Part shown: positions 1 to 6,213 of the stretch, one piece after another
Numbering within the stretch: the first letter of the stretch is position 1
Layout of the letters: each line of letters opens with the position of its first letter
Source of the DNA: an uncultured Eubacteriales bacterium
GTDB taxonomy: Bacteria; Bacillota_A; Clostridia; Christensenellales; Aristaeellaceae
Reading direction: 5' to 3'
Assembly: GCA_900321945.1 (NCBI GenBank)
Contig: ONXY01000326.1
Location: 1-6,213, forward strand
Length of the DNA stretch: 6,213 nucleotides
Program-made: the position numbers and the translations under genes
Notes under the pieces: model-generated
Seen by the model: the letters and a program-made list of their open reading frames with translations, nothing else
Told to the model about the DNA's origin: nothing
The model's database searches: none

Positions 1-1
1 C

Positions 2-502
2 TTCGCGGTGGTAACGACCTGCCTGATGTTTTCGGGATACGTAACCGGTATTCCGAACTATCTGATCATGAGCCGGCTGGGCATGATAGACACCTACTGG
101 GCGCTGATCCTGCCGGCTTTCGCCGCGCCGATCGGCCTGTTCCTGATGAAGCAGTTCATGGAGGGACTGCCCACGGCGCTGATCGAGGCGGCCACCATAG
201 ACGGCGCGGGCCAGTTCCGGATTTTCTGGAGCATCGTCATGCCGAACGTGAAACCCGCGTGGCTGACCATGATCATCTTCAGCGTGCAGAGCCTGTGGAA
301 CACCAGCGCCGCGACCGTCATCTACTCCGAGGCGAAGAAAACCATGGTTTACGCCCTGCAGCAGATTCAGGCGGGCGGAGTCGCGCGGACCGGCCAGGTC
401 GCGGCGGCGAACGTAATCATCGTCTCGGTGCCCATCCTCATCTTTATCTTCAGTCAGAGCCGGATCCTGGAGACCATGGCGTCCTCCGGCATCAAGGACT
501 GA
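2..502 (+). CDS. Carbohydrate ABC transporter permease, MalG-type (CUT1), 5'-truncated
   Basis: This is an inner-membrane subunit of a binding-protein-dependent sugar importer. The reading frame is open from the left edge (first full codon at base 2), so the N-terminus lies outside the window and the GTG at base 8 is an internal valine rather than a start. The 166 visible residues correspond to roughly the last 60% of a usual MalG-type permease of about 275-300 residues. The cytoplasmic EAA loop that contacts the ATPase is complete: EAATIDGAGQFRIFWSIVMP from base 185 fits the EAA-x3-G-x9-I-x-x-P pattern exactly. Hydrophobic segments lie before the loop (about bases 95-165) and after it (about 250-295 and 405-460). 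The tail SQSRILETMASSGIKD resembles the C-terminus of MalG-type permeases that I recall from Firmicute loci carrying Yip1 and DUF5696 genes. The gene ends with an in-frame double stop, TGA TAA. Family is certain; substrate is unknown. Confidence 0.93.
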   Translation, partial: FAVVTTCLMFSGYVTGIPNYLIMSRLGMIDTYWALILPAFAAPIGLFLMKQFMEGLPTALIEAATIDGAGQFRIFWSIVMPNVKPAWLTMIIFSVQSLWNTSAATVIYSEAKKTMVYALQQIQAGGVARTGQVAAANVIIVSVPILIFIFSQSRILETMASSGIKD

Positions 503-546
503 TAAAAGGCGGCACGGTCAGAAAAAAGCAGGAGGAGGGATACACG
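503..546 (+). other. Short intergenic gap between permease and NHL protein genes
   Basis: This 44-base gap is the longest non-coding stretch in the window. It opens with TAA, in frame with the preceding TGA, and ends with the ribosome binding site of the next gene. I see no hairpin followed by a T tract and no convincing -35/-10 pair. Read-through transcription from the permease gene into the NHL gene is therefore the simplest interpretation. Confidence 0.7.
530..540 (+). promoter_or_regulatory. Ribosome binding site of the NHL protein gene
   Basis: The purine run AGGAGGAGGGA contains two overlapping matches to the anti-Shine-Dalgarno sequence. It ends six bases before the ATG at 547. It fixes the start there, even though the frame stays open far upstream into the permease gene, and the signal peptide begins at the same ATG. 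Confidence 0.88.
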
Positions 547-2085
547 ATGAAAATGCTGAGCAGGACGCTCGCGGTTCTGTGCGCGCTTTGCATCCTCGCC
601 GCAGCGGCCGCCCGGGCCGACGACAGCTACAGCATGAAGGACGACGGATTCAGCACGTCCTATACATACACATACGACTACTGGGGAGACGTACAGGCTT
701 CTCCGGACGCGTACCGCGTGTCCGCGGTGATCGACAGCATGACCATCGGCCTGGACAACCTCGGAGGCGTCCGGCTGAGCAGGCCTCAGGGAATGTTCGT
801 CCGGGACAGGGATCTGTATATCGCGGACTCGGGAAACAACCGGATCGTTCAGCTTCATTACGACGGGAAGGAATACCGGTTCGTACGCCTGATCTCCGAG
901 ATCGCGGGCTGCGAAAAGACGAAGCTCAGTTCCCCGTCGGACGTATTCGCGGATCCGGAAGGCAACATCTACATCGCTGACTACGGCAACATGCGGGTCG
1001 TGATGACGGACAAAAACCTGAACTGGCTGAAGGAGTTCACGAAACCCTCCGACGCCACCTTCGATCAGAGCCTGGATTTCCTTCCAAGCAGGATCACGGT
1101 CGATTCCGCCGGAAGGCTGTACGTGCTGGTCACCAACGTAAACAAGGGTTTCGCCAAATACGAGAGCGATACGACCTTTACGGGGTACATCGGCGCGAAC
1201 AAGGTTTCCGTCAGCATGGGCGAATATATCTGGAAGCGGTATTTCCAGACGAAGGAGCAGCGGGCCGCGTCCGAAAGCTTCGTCCCGACGGAATATGAGA
1301 ATCTGTATATGGACGACGAAGGGTTCATCTACGCCACGAACACGGTATTCAGCGAGTACGACCTGAAGTGGGACAAGGCCAATCCCATACGCAGGCTGAA
1401 CAGCCTGGGAAACGACATCCTGATCAAGAACGACCGGTATCCTCCCATCGGCGACCTGTGGTGGATCCAGGAGAGCACGCAGAACGGGCCCAGCAAATTC
1501 ACGGATATCACGGTTCTGAAGAACGATATCTACGTGGCGGTGGACAGAACGCGGGGAAGGATCTTCGGCTACGACAGCCAGGGCGTGATGCTGTGGGCCT
1601 TCGGAACGAAGGGGAACACCGCGGGCGCTTTCACCAGAGCGGTCGGTCTGGAACACATGGGCTACGACCTGATGGTGCTGGACCAGGTGGAGAACAGCGT
1701 GACCGTTTTCACGCCGACGGAATACGGCATGAAAATCTACGACGCGATCGACACCTATCTGCGGGGAGACTACGACAGCAGCGCGGACCTGTGGCGGGAG
1801 GTCATGAAGCTGAACGCCAATTACCCGCTGGCGTTCCGGGGCATCGCGAGAGCGATTCTCAGGCAGAACGATTTCAAAGGCGCGATGTATTACTATAAGC
1901 TCGCGCACGACAGGGAAAACTACGGACGGGTTTTCAAGCTTTACAGAAAACAGTGGATCGAGCAGAACGTCTGGTGGGTGATTCTGATCCTCGCGGTACT
2001 GCTGGTCGTTCCGCTGGCCGTCGGAAGACTGAAGAGAACGAAGTGGGAGGTGAGCATGCATGAGCACAGCAAGATCCGCGGCTGA
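547..2085 (+). CDS. Secreted NHL-repeat beta-propeller protein with TPR-like repeats and C-terminal membrane anchor
   Basis: The product has 512 residues. It begins with a clear signal peptide (residues 1-24, hydrophobic core 8-22, likely cleavage after ARA). A tyrosine-rich segment follows, STSYTYTYDYWGD (about residues 36-48). About six propeller blades can then be picked out near residues 79-102 (YIADSGNNRIVQL), 128-152 (IYIADYGNMRVV), 178-194, 249-263, 318-343 and 362-388. The first two match the NHL repeat best. Two TPR-like repeats follow: 393-426, and 427-460 with F430, A434, F443, A446 and A453 in consensus positions. A transmembrane helix (about 475-493) is followed by basic GRLKRTK, so the propeller and TPR should face outside and the last 20 residues the cytoplasm. 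NHL propellers usually bind ligands or partner proteins, though some relatives are lactonases; I see no clear metal site. A scaffold or sensor role beside the sugar importer is inference. The start is set by the ribosome binding site and signal peptide. Confidence 0.88.
   Translation: MKMLSRTLAVLCALCILAAAAARADDSYSMKDDGFSTSYTYTYDYWGDVQASPDAYRVSAVIDSMTIGLDNLGGVRLSRPQGMFVRDRDLYIADSGNNRIVQLHYDGKEYRFVRLISEIAGCEKTKLSSPSDVFADPEGNIYIADYGNMRVVMTDKNLNWLKEFTKPSDATFDQSLDFLPSRITVDSAGRLYVLVTNVNKGFAKYESDTTFTGYIGANKVSVSMGEYIWKRYFQTKEQRAASESFVPTEYENLYMDDEGFIYATNTVFSEYDLKWDKANPIRRLNSLGNDILIKNDRYPPIGDLWWIQESTQNGPSKFTDITVLKNDIYVAVDRTRGRIFGYDSQGVMLWAFGTKGNTAGAFTRAVGLEHMGYDLMVLDQVENSVTVFTPTEYGMKIYDAIDTYLRGDYDSSADLWREVMKLNANYPLAFRGIARAILRQNDFKGAMYYYKLAHDRENYGRVFKLYRKQWIEQNVWWVILILAVLLVVPLAVGRLKRTKWEVSMHEHSKIRG
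2045..2052 (+). promoter_or_regulatory. Ribosome binding site of the Yip1-family gene, inside the upstream gene
   Basis: GGGAGGTG lies within the last codons of the NHL gene, seven bases before the ATG at 2060. A second ATG at 2056 is in the NHL frame, not the Yip1 frame. The site therefore selects 2060 and produces a 26-base overlap between the two coding regions. Confidence 0.82.
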
Positions 2086-2728
2086 GACCGGAGAAGGGCG
2101 GAGCCGGTATCTGCAGTCCCTCCGCTATGCCCTTTATGTGATCACCCATCCCTTTGACGGCTTCTGGGACCTGATTCACGAGAAGCGCGGAACGCTTGCC
2201 GCCGCGCATACCTTCCTGTTCCTGTTCCTGCTGACGCGGGTGCTGAAGCTGATGCTGACAAGCTTTCAGTTTATCAGCGCCCCGGTTCAGCATCTGAACA
2301 TTTTCGAGGAGGCGGCTTCTCTGCTGCTGCCTTTCCTGGTTCTGTGCCTGGCGAACTGGGCGATGACCACCCTGTTCGACGGCAAGGGACGGTTCAAAGA
2401 CATCTATATGGCCATGTGCTACGCGCTGGTGCCCTATACGCTGATCCAGCTGCCGATGATCATCCTCAGCAACGGACTGACCTACGAGGAGGGCAGCTTC
2501 TACAGCGTCATGCTCAGCATCAGCGTGATCTGGTGCCTGTTCCTGGTTTTTGTGGGGCTGATGGAGGTCCACGACTACAGCCCCGGAAAAACCCTGATTT
2601 TCATCATCGTAACGGTCGTAGGAGCCCTGGTGATCATCTTCCTGGTGCTGACGTTTTTCAGCCTGCTGAGCGACGCGCTGAGCTACTTCATCAGCATGTA
2701 CCGGGAAATCGTGTATCGTCTGTATTAA
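2060..2728 (+). CDS. Yip1-family integral membrane protein
   Basis: The product has 222 residues and is very hydrophobic after a polar N-terminal stretch of about 20 residues. Five membrane segments are apparent, at about residues 46-66, 86-106, 116-136, 148-168 and 178-203. Yip1-like features are the N-terminal HPFDGFWDLIHEKRGTL (30-46), the loop DGKGRFKDIYMAMCYALVPY (107-126) with its glycine-aromatic-YALVPY pattern, and HDYSPGKTL (171-179) before the last helix. Eukaryotic Yip1 proteins act in vesicle trafficking; bacterial members have no well-established role. The gene starts inside the 3' end of the NHL gene and is followed 15 bases later by the DUF5696-type gene, which argues for coordinated production of the three. 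An accessory membrane role for the neighbouring envelope proteins or transporter is inference. No catalytic motif is visible. The family call rests on motif and topology resemblance read by eye. Confidence 0.82.
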   Translation: MSTARSAAETGEGRSRYLQSLRYALYVITHPFDGFWDLIHEKRGTLAAAHTFLFLFLLTRVLKLMLTSFQFISAPVQHLNIFEEAASLLLPFLVLCLANWAMTTLFDGKGRFKDIYMAMCYALVPYTLIQLPMIILSNGLTYEEGSFYSVMLSISVIWCLFLVFVGLMEVHDYSPGKTLIFIIVTVVGALVIIFLVLTFFSLLSDALSYFISMYREIVYRLY

Positions 2729-2734
2729 GGAGGG
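2727..2734 (+). promoter_or_regulatory. Ribosome binding site of the DUF5696-type gene
   Basis: AAGGAGGG overlaps the last two bases of the Yip1 gene's TAA stop and lies nine bases before the ATG at 2744. The stop and binding site share bases, so ribosomes finishing the Yip1 gene are delivered directly to the next start. Confidence 0.86.
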
Positions 2735-2743
2735 ACCGGGAAG

Positions 2744-5320
2744 ATGAGACAAAGGAAATCCCTCGCGCTGAGGCTTCTTCCGTGGCTGCTCGCGCTGGCG
2801 GCGCTGGCGGCGCTGATCGTGTTCGTGTTCATACCGATCTATTCCGGACACGAGGATCCGATCAGCGAGCCGCCCGAAGTGTACGGCTATGAGGAACCCG
2901 GAAAAGCCCTGGTCATGGAGAACGATTATCTGCTCTTCGAGATGGACGCCGCCACGACGCAGTTTAAGGTGACGGACAAAAGGACGGGGAAGATCTGGTA
3001 TTCCAATCCGGAAAACCGGGACGCCGACCCGATCGCCCTCTCGTCCAACAGGGACGCGCTTTCCTCCACGCTGAACGTGACCTACACCTTCAGCGGCGGC
3101 GAGATCGAACTGAACAACTACACCTATTCCATGGAGAACCGGACGTTCCGCGCGTACCCGCAGGAGGACGGTTCCGTCCGCGCGGACTACGCCATCGGAA
3201 AGATCGAGCGGGAATACCTGATTCCGGTCGCGATCACGCAGGAGAGATATCAGAAGTTCACCGACGGCATGTCGAAGAAAAACAAAAAGCAGGTGAGCTC
3301 CAACTATTCGCTGTACGAACCGGAAAAGCTGGACAAGAAGGACAACCGCGACGAGATCATCGCGATGTATCCCAGCGTCACGGAGCAGGCGCTGTACATC
3401 CTGAAGTCCGACACGACGTCCAACAACAAGGCGAAGCTGGAAGGCTATTTCAGCGAAGCCGGATATACGCGCGAGGATTACGAGCTGGATATGCAGCTGG
3501 TGGCGGGCAGCAGAAACAACAACGGACCCGTATTCAACGTCAGCATGATCTACCGGCTGGACGGGGAGGACATGCTGGTGGAGGTGCCCTACGACGAGAT
3601 GCGCTGCGAAAACGGAACGCCGCTCACCTTCGTCAGCGTTCTGCCGATGTTCGGGGCGGCCGGGACGGACCGGGACGGCTTCATGCTTCTCCCGGAGGGC
3701 GGAGGCGCTCTGATCAGCTATAACAACGGAAAGCTGTCGCAGAACGCCTATTACGCCAACCTGTACGGCTGGGACTACGCGACGGAGCGGACGGAGGTCG
3801 TCAGCGAAACGGAGAACGCTTTCCCGGTTTTCGGCATGGGGCAGGAAGACGGATCCTTCATCTGCATTCTGGAAGGCGCCAGCTCCTACGCCGGAATCTG
3901 CGCGGACATATCCGGCCGGTACAACAGCTACAACTACATATACAGCAAGTACAACGTTCTGCATTACGACAAGTTCAACGTGTCCGGCAGAACGGCCCAG
4001 CTGATGTACATGTACGAAAAGGAGATACCGCACGAGACCATCGTTCAGCGCTATCATTTCCTGGAAGGATGCGATTACGCGGAAATGGCGCACGCGTACG
4101 GGGACTACCTGAGAAAGAACCCGGAACTGCGCGGGGAGACGGCAAGCGAGGAGATGCCGGTCAATGTCGAGATGATCGGCGCGATCAACAAGGTGGTTTC
4201 CAAAGCGGGCTTTCCCGTGGATTCCGTCGTGGCGGTCACGACCTTCGACCAGTCCGGCGAGATGATCCGGGAGCTGACGGAAAGCGGGATTAAGGATCTG
4301 CACGTCCGGATGACCGGGTGGTGCAACGGCGGCGTGAGACAGAAGGTCCTGACCGGAATCCACGTTCTCGGCGAGCTGGGCGGGGAGAAAGGCATGAAAA
4401 AGCTGATCGCTTCCGCGAAGGAAAACGGGGCGACGCTCTGCTTTGACGGAATCACCTGCTTCGCGTACAACAGCGGGATATTCGACGGGTTCACCCCCTT
4501 TTCCAACGCGGCGCGGTTCACGACCCGCGAGCAGGTCAAACTGTACAATTACGACATCGTAACCTATCAGCAGTCCGACTGGCAGGATCCTTACTATCTG
4601 GTCAGACCGGATTACGCGTCGGACTGCGCGGCGAAACTGATCGGCGGCCTCTCCGACAGAGGCGCGGCGGGCGTCGCCTTCCGGGACGTGGGGAACCTGC
4701 TGAGCGCGGACTACTACGTCTCGAACACCGTTACCCGCGAAACGGTCAAGGAGATGAACATCCAGACCCTGCGGGACGCGGTGGGGAAGAACCTGACGGT
4801 CGTAATCAAGGAAGGAAACGATTACGCGATCCCGTACGCCGACATGATTACGGACATGAATCTGACGGGCAACGCCTACGCCATTATCGACCGGAGGATT
4901 CCCTTTTACCAGATCGCGATTCACGGGATGAAAAACTATACCGGCGAGTCCATCAACCTGGCGGGAGATTACCAGACCGCGCTGCTGGAATGCGCGGAGT
5001 ACGGGGCGGGGCTGAATTTCAGCTTCATGAAGACGGACACCGAAATCCTTCAGGATTCGCAGTACAGCTGCTATACGGCCGGCAGCTACGACCGCTGGAA
5101 GGATCAGGTTATTCCCATGATTCTCCGCTACCAGCAGGAGATGAGAGGGCTTAACCGGCAGCAGATCAGGAGCCACGACCAGCTGACCGGAGAGGTTTCC
5201 GTAACGGAGTATCAGGACGGCACCAGAGTATACGTAAACTACGGGGACAGCGATTACAGCGGGGAAGGGATCACCGTTCCCGCCCGGGACTATCTGGTGG
5301 AAAGGAGGGACGGCCGGTGA
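2744..5320 (+). CDS. DUF5696-type membrane-anchored protein, putative carbohydrate-active enzyme
   Basis: The product has 858 residues. A basic N-terminus (MRQRK) and a hydrophobic helix (about 8-32) form a signal anchor or signal peptide, placing the rest outside the membrane. Residues about 54-460 look beta-rich; the opening includes YLLFEMDAATTQFKVTDKRT (62-81) then GKIWYSNP, as in N-terminal beta-sandwiches of large glycosidases. Residues about 470-760 alternate strand and helix like a TIM barrel: strands near 494-501, 518-524 (then GWCNGG), 564-569 (LCFDGI), 604-608 (then QQSDWQDPYY), 643-648 (GVAFRD), 684-690 and 720-728 (FYQIAIHG). The end, RVYVNYGDSDYSGEGITVPA (828-847), resembles a terminal beta-sandwich. 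From memory this matches DUF5696; no activity known to me is assigned to that family. A glycoside hydrolase-like role is inference; D568, D612, D615, D648 and D656 are candidate active-site acids. There are ten cysteines, all after residue 287. The gene overlaps the next permease by four bases. Confidence 0.83.
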   Translation: MRQRKSLALRLLPWLLALAALAALIVFVFIPIYSGHEDPISEPPEVYGYEEPGKALVMENDYLLFEMDAATTQFKVTDKRTGKIWYSNPENRDADPIALSSNRDALSSTLNVTYTFSGGEIELNNYTYSMENRTFRAYPQEDGSVRADYAIGKIEREYLIPVAITQERYQKFTDGMSKKNKKQVSSNYSLYEPEKLDKKDNRDEIIAMYPSVTEQALYILKSDTTSNNKAKLEGYFSEAGYTREDYELDMQLVAGSRNNNGPVFNVSMIYRLDGEDMLVEVPYDEMRCENGTPLTFVSVLPMFGAAGTDRDGFMLLPEGGGALISYNNGKLSQNAYYANLYGWDYATERTEVVSETENAFPVFGMGQEDGSFICILEGASSYAGICADISGRYNSYNYIYSKYNVLHYDKFNVSGRTAQLMYMYEKEIPHETIVQRYHFLEGCDYAEMAHAYGDYLRKNPELRGETASEEMPVNVEMIGAINKVVSKAGFPVDSVVAVTTFDQSGEMIRELTESGIKDLHVRMTGWCNGGVRQKVLTGIHVLGELGGEKGMKKLIASAKENGATLCFDGITCFAYNSGIFDGFTPFSNAARFTTREQVKLYNYDIVTYQQSDWQDPYYLVRPDYASDCAAKLIGGLSDRGAAGVAFRDVGNLLSADYYVSNTVTRETVKEMNIQTLRDAVGKNLTVVIKEGNDYAIPYADMITDMNLTGNAYAIIDRRIPFYQIAIHGMKNYTGESINLAGDYQTALLECAEYGAGLNFSFMKTDTEILQDSQYSCYTAGSYDRWKDQVIPMILRYQQEMRGLNRQQIRSHDQLTGEVSVTEYQDGTRVYVNYGDSDYSGEGITVPARDYLVERRDGR
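2792..2818 (+). repeat. 9-base tandem repeat in the signal-anchor coding region
   Basis: GCGCTGGCG occurs twice in perfect tandem (2792-2800 and 2801-2809), followed by a partial third copy beginning GCGCTG. It encodes the alanine/leucine core ALAALAAL of the membrane helix, codons 17-24. Length changes in units of three codons would keep the frame and only alter the helix length. It is probably a by-product of Ala/Leu coding at high GC. Confidence 0.6.
5302..5309 (+). promoter_or_regulatory. Ribosome binding site of the MalF-type permease gene
   Basis: AAGGAGGG lies within the last codons of the DUF5696-type gene, seven bases before the GTG at 5317. It supports a GTG start. The next in-frame ATG is codon 22, with no comparable site before it. 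Confidence 0.85.
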
Positions 5321-6213
5321 AAAAGAAGCAGCGCAGATACCGTGAACACTGGTACAGCGGCATAACGGAAGCGTTCCGGATGTATATCCCCGGGAACAGC
5401 GTTTATCACACCATGCAGGCCAGACGCGCCAGAATCGGAACCCTGTTCATTCTTCCGTTCATCATCGGTTTTGTGTTCTTCATGGTTTCCCCGCTCTGCC
5501 TTTCCCTGAAAATGAGCATGAACGAGGTGAAACTGCAGGGCGGCGGCGGTTTCATCATGACGCCCGTGATGAAATCCTATACCGTCAACTTCTTCGGAAG
5601 AGCCTACGCTTTCAGCCTTCCGCTGGGCAACTATCACTACGCTCTGTTCACGGATCCCAACTACAACGAGTATCTTGTGAGCGAGATCGGGCGCATGGCG
5701 ATCAATACCATCGCCACCCTGGTGCTGAGTTTTGTGATCGCGGTGATCCTCAATCAGCGGTTTAAGGGGCGCCTGCTCTGCCGGATCATCTTCTTCCTGC
5801 CGGTTATCCTTTCCTCCGGTGTGCTTCCCGGAATAGAAAGCTCCAATGAGTTCTACAACATGATGAGCGATATCGGGAACACGGTGCAGAACTCCTCCGG
5901 CGTGAACATTTCCGCGGCGCTTCAGGATCTGCTGTCCGTATCCGGCGTGGCCGGGGACGTCTTCGACGTGGTTTTCCAGATGATCGACGCGATCTACGAC
6001 ATCGTCATGGCCAGCGGAATTCAGATTATCGTGTTCCTGAGCGGACTTCAGTCCATTTCCCCCTCTCTGTACGAGGCGGCGGAGGTCGAGGGATGCTCCG
6101 CCTGGGAATCCTTCTGGAAGATCACATTCCCGATGGTCAGCCCGCTGCTGCTGGTGAACTGCATCTACACGATCATCGACTTCTTCATGAAGAACGACAA
6201 CCGCGTCATGGAA
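5317..6213 (+). CDS. Sugar ABC transporter permease, MalF-type (CUT1), 3'-truncated
   Basis: This is an inner-membrane subunit of a CUT1 sugar importer. The frame is open for exactly 299 codons to the right edge with no stop. It starts at GTG, overlapping the preceding TGA stop as GTGA, which implies translational coupling. The N-terminus is basic (MKKKQRRYR). Membrane helices lie near residues 40-62, 126-145, 153-170, 227-247 and 271-291. The EAA loop EAAEVEGCSAWESFWKITFP (253-272) fits EAA-x3-G-x9-I-x-x-P, with EG where most relatives have DG. The external loop between the first two helices (about 63-122) carries a run of four glycines at 75-78 and the sequence GNYHYALFTDPNY (104-116), which aligns with the usual Gly-x-x-Asn-Tyr segment. 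That loop seems longer than in typical CUT1 permeases, as does the 58-residue loop at 171-228. Only the last helix and C-terminus should be missing. Substrate is unknown; the ATPase and binding protein are not in view. Confidence 0.92.
   Translation, partial: MKKKQRRYREHWYSGITEAFRMYIPGNSVYHTMQARRARIGTLFILPFIIGFVFFMVSPLCLSLKMSMNEVKLQGGGGFIMTPVMKSYTVNFFGRAYAFSLPLGNYHYALFTDPNYNEYLVSEIGRMAINTIATLVLSFVIAVILNQRFKGRLLCRIIFFLPVILSSGVLPGIESSNEFYNMMSDIGNTVQNSSGVNISAALQDLLSVSGVAGDVFDVVFQMIDAIYDIVMASGIQIIVFLSGLQSISPSLYEAAEVEGCSAWESFWKITFPMVSPLLLVNCIYTIIDFFMKNDNRVME

Noticed and set aside
259..546. Extension of the NHL frame upstream to base 259
   Set aside because: This stretch overlaps the permease gene and encodes Arg/His-rich shadow sequence. 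The ribosome binding site at 530-540 and the signal peptide fix the start at 547.
503..546. Promoter or terminator between the first permease and the NHL gene
   Set aside because: The gap is too short and lacks a -35/-10 pair or a stem followed by Ts. The A-rich run GAAAAAAGC is only spacer before the ribosome binding site.
454..2067. 537-codon open frame on the minus strand
   Set aside because: It is antisense to the NHL gene, with Arg/His/Val-rich composition and no recognisable motif. It is a composition shadow.
4105..4548. 147-codon minus-strand open frame and smaller plus-strand frames at 579-980, 1368-1898, 2344-2892 and 4069-4293
   Set aside because: All lie wholly inside or across well-supported genes, lack their own ribosome binding sites and show shadow composition.
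4647..4663. Hairpin GCCTCT-CCGAC-AGAGGC as a terminator or regulatory stem
   Set aside because: It is a perfect six-base stem but lies in the middle of the DUF5696-type coding region with no T tract after it. It is likely chance at this GC content.
1934..5176. 1080-codon open frame on the minus strand
   Set aside because: It lies opposite the Yip1 and DUF5696-type genes, has no coherent domain or membrane pattern, and is rich in Arg, His, Val, Gln and Pro with low-complexity stretches. This is what the antisense of GC-rich genes gives. The plus-strand genes have ribosome binding sites and recognisable features.
1..6213. tRNA, rRNA, CRISPR array, insertion sequence or attachment site
   Set aside because: The window is nearly all coding sequence. 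I found no spaced repeats, no terminal inverted repeats with a transposase, and no cloverleaf-like segment.

Overview
The window is one stretch of a plus-strand operon from a bacterium that is probably a Firmicute (Clostridia-like, possibly Paenibacillus-like). Three things point there: strong AGGAGG-type ribosome binding sites before every complete gene, permeases of the CUT1 sugar ABC importer type with no ATPase gene alongside, and the combination of NHL-propeller, Yip1-family and DUF5696-type proteins, which I recall from Firmicute sugar-transport loci. Base composition is GC-rich (about 55-60% by eye). The putatively exported DUF5696-type protein has ten cysteines, which would fit an anaerobe. 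Genus-level assignment is not possible from this sequence alone.

Layout: (1) 2-502, the C-terminal part of a MalG-type sugar ABC permease, cut by the left edge. (2) 547-2085, a secreted and membrane-anchored NHL beta-propeller protein with two TPR-like repeats and a C-terminal transmembrane helix. (3) 2060-2728, a five-helix Yip1-family membrane protein that overlaps gene 2 by 26 bases. (4) 2744-5320, an 858-residue membrane-anchored DUF5696-type protein that looks like a beta-sandwich plus a glycosidase-like barrel. (5) 5317 to the right edge, a MalF-type sugar ABC permease overlapping gene 4 by four bases (GTGA) and cut by the window end. It has no stop within the window.

All five genes run in the same direction. 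The largest gap is 44 bases, and I see no terminator or convincing promoter, so they are very likely co-transcribed and partly translationally coupled. The simplest reading is a carbohydrate uptake locus in which three envelope proteins (propeller/TPR, Yip1 and the candidate carbohydrate-active DUF5696-type protein) sit between the inner-membrane subunits of one or two CUT1 importers. The solute-binding protein and ATPase are not in the window. The substrate, and the roles of the three middle proteins, cannot be read from the sequence. That three-gene cassette is the main candidate for an undescribed system here.
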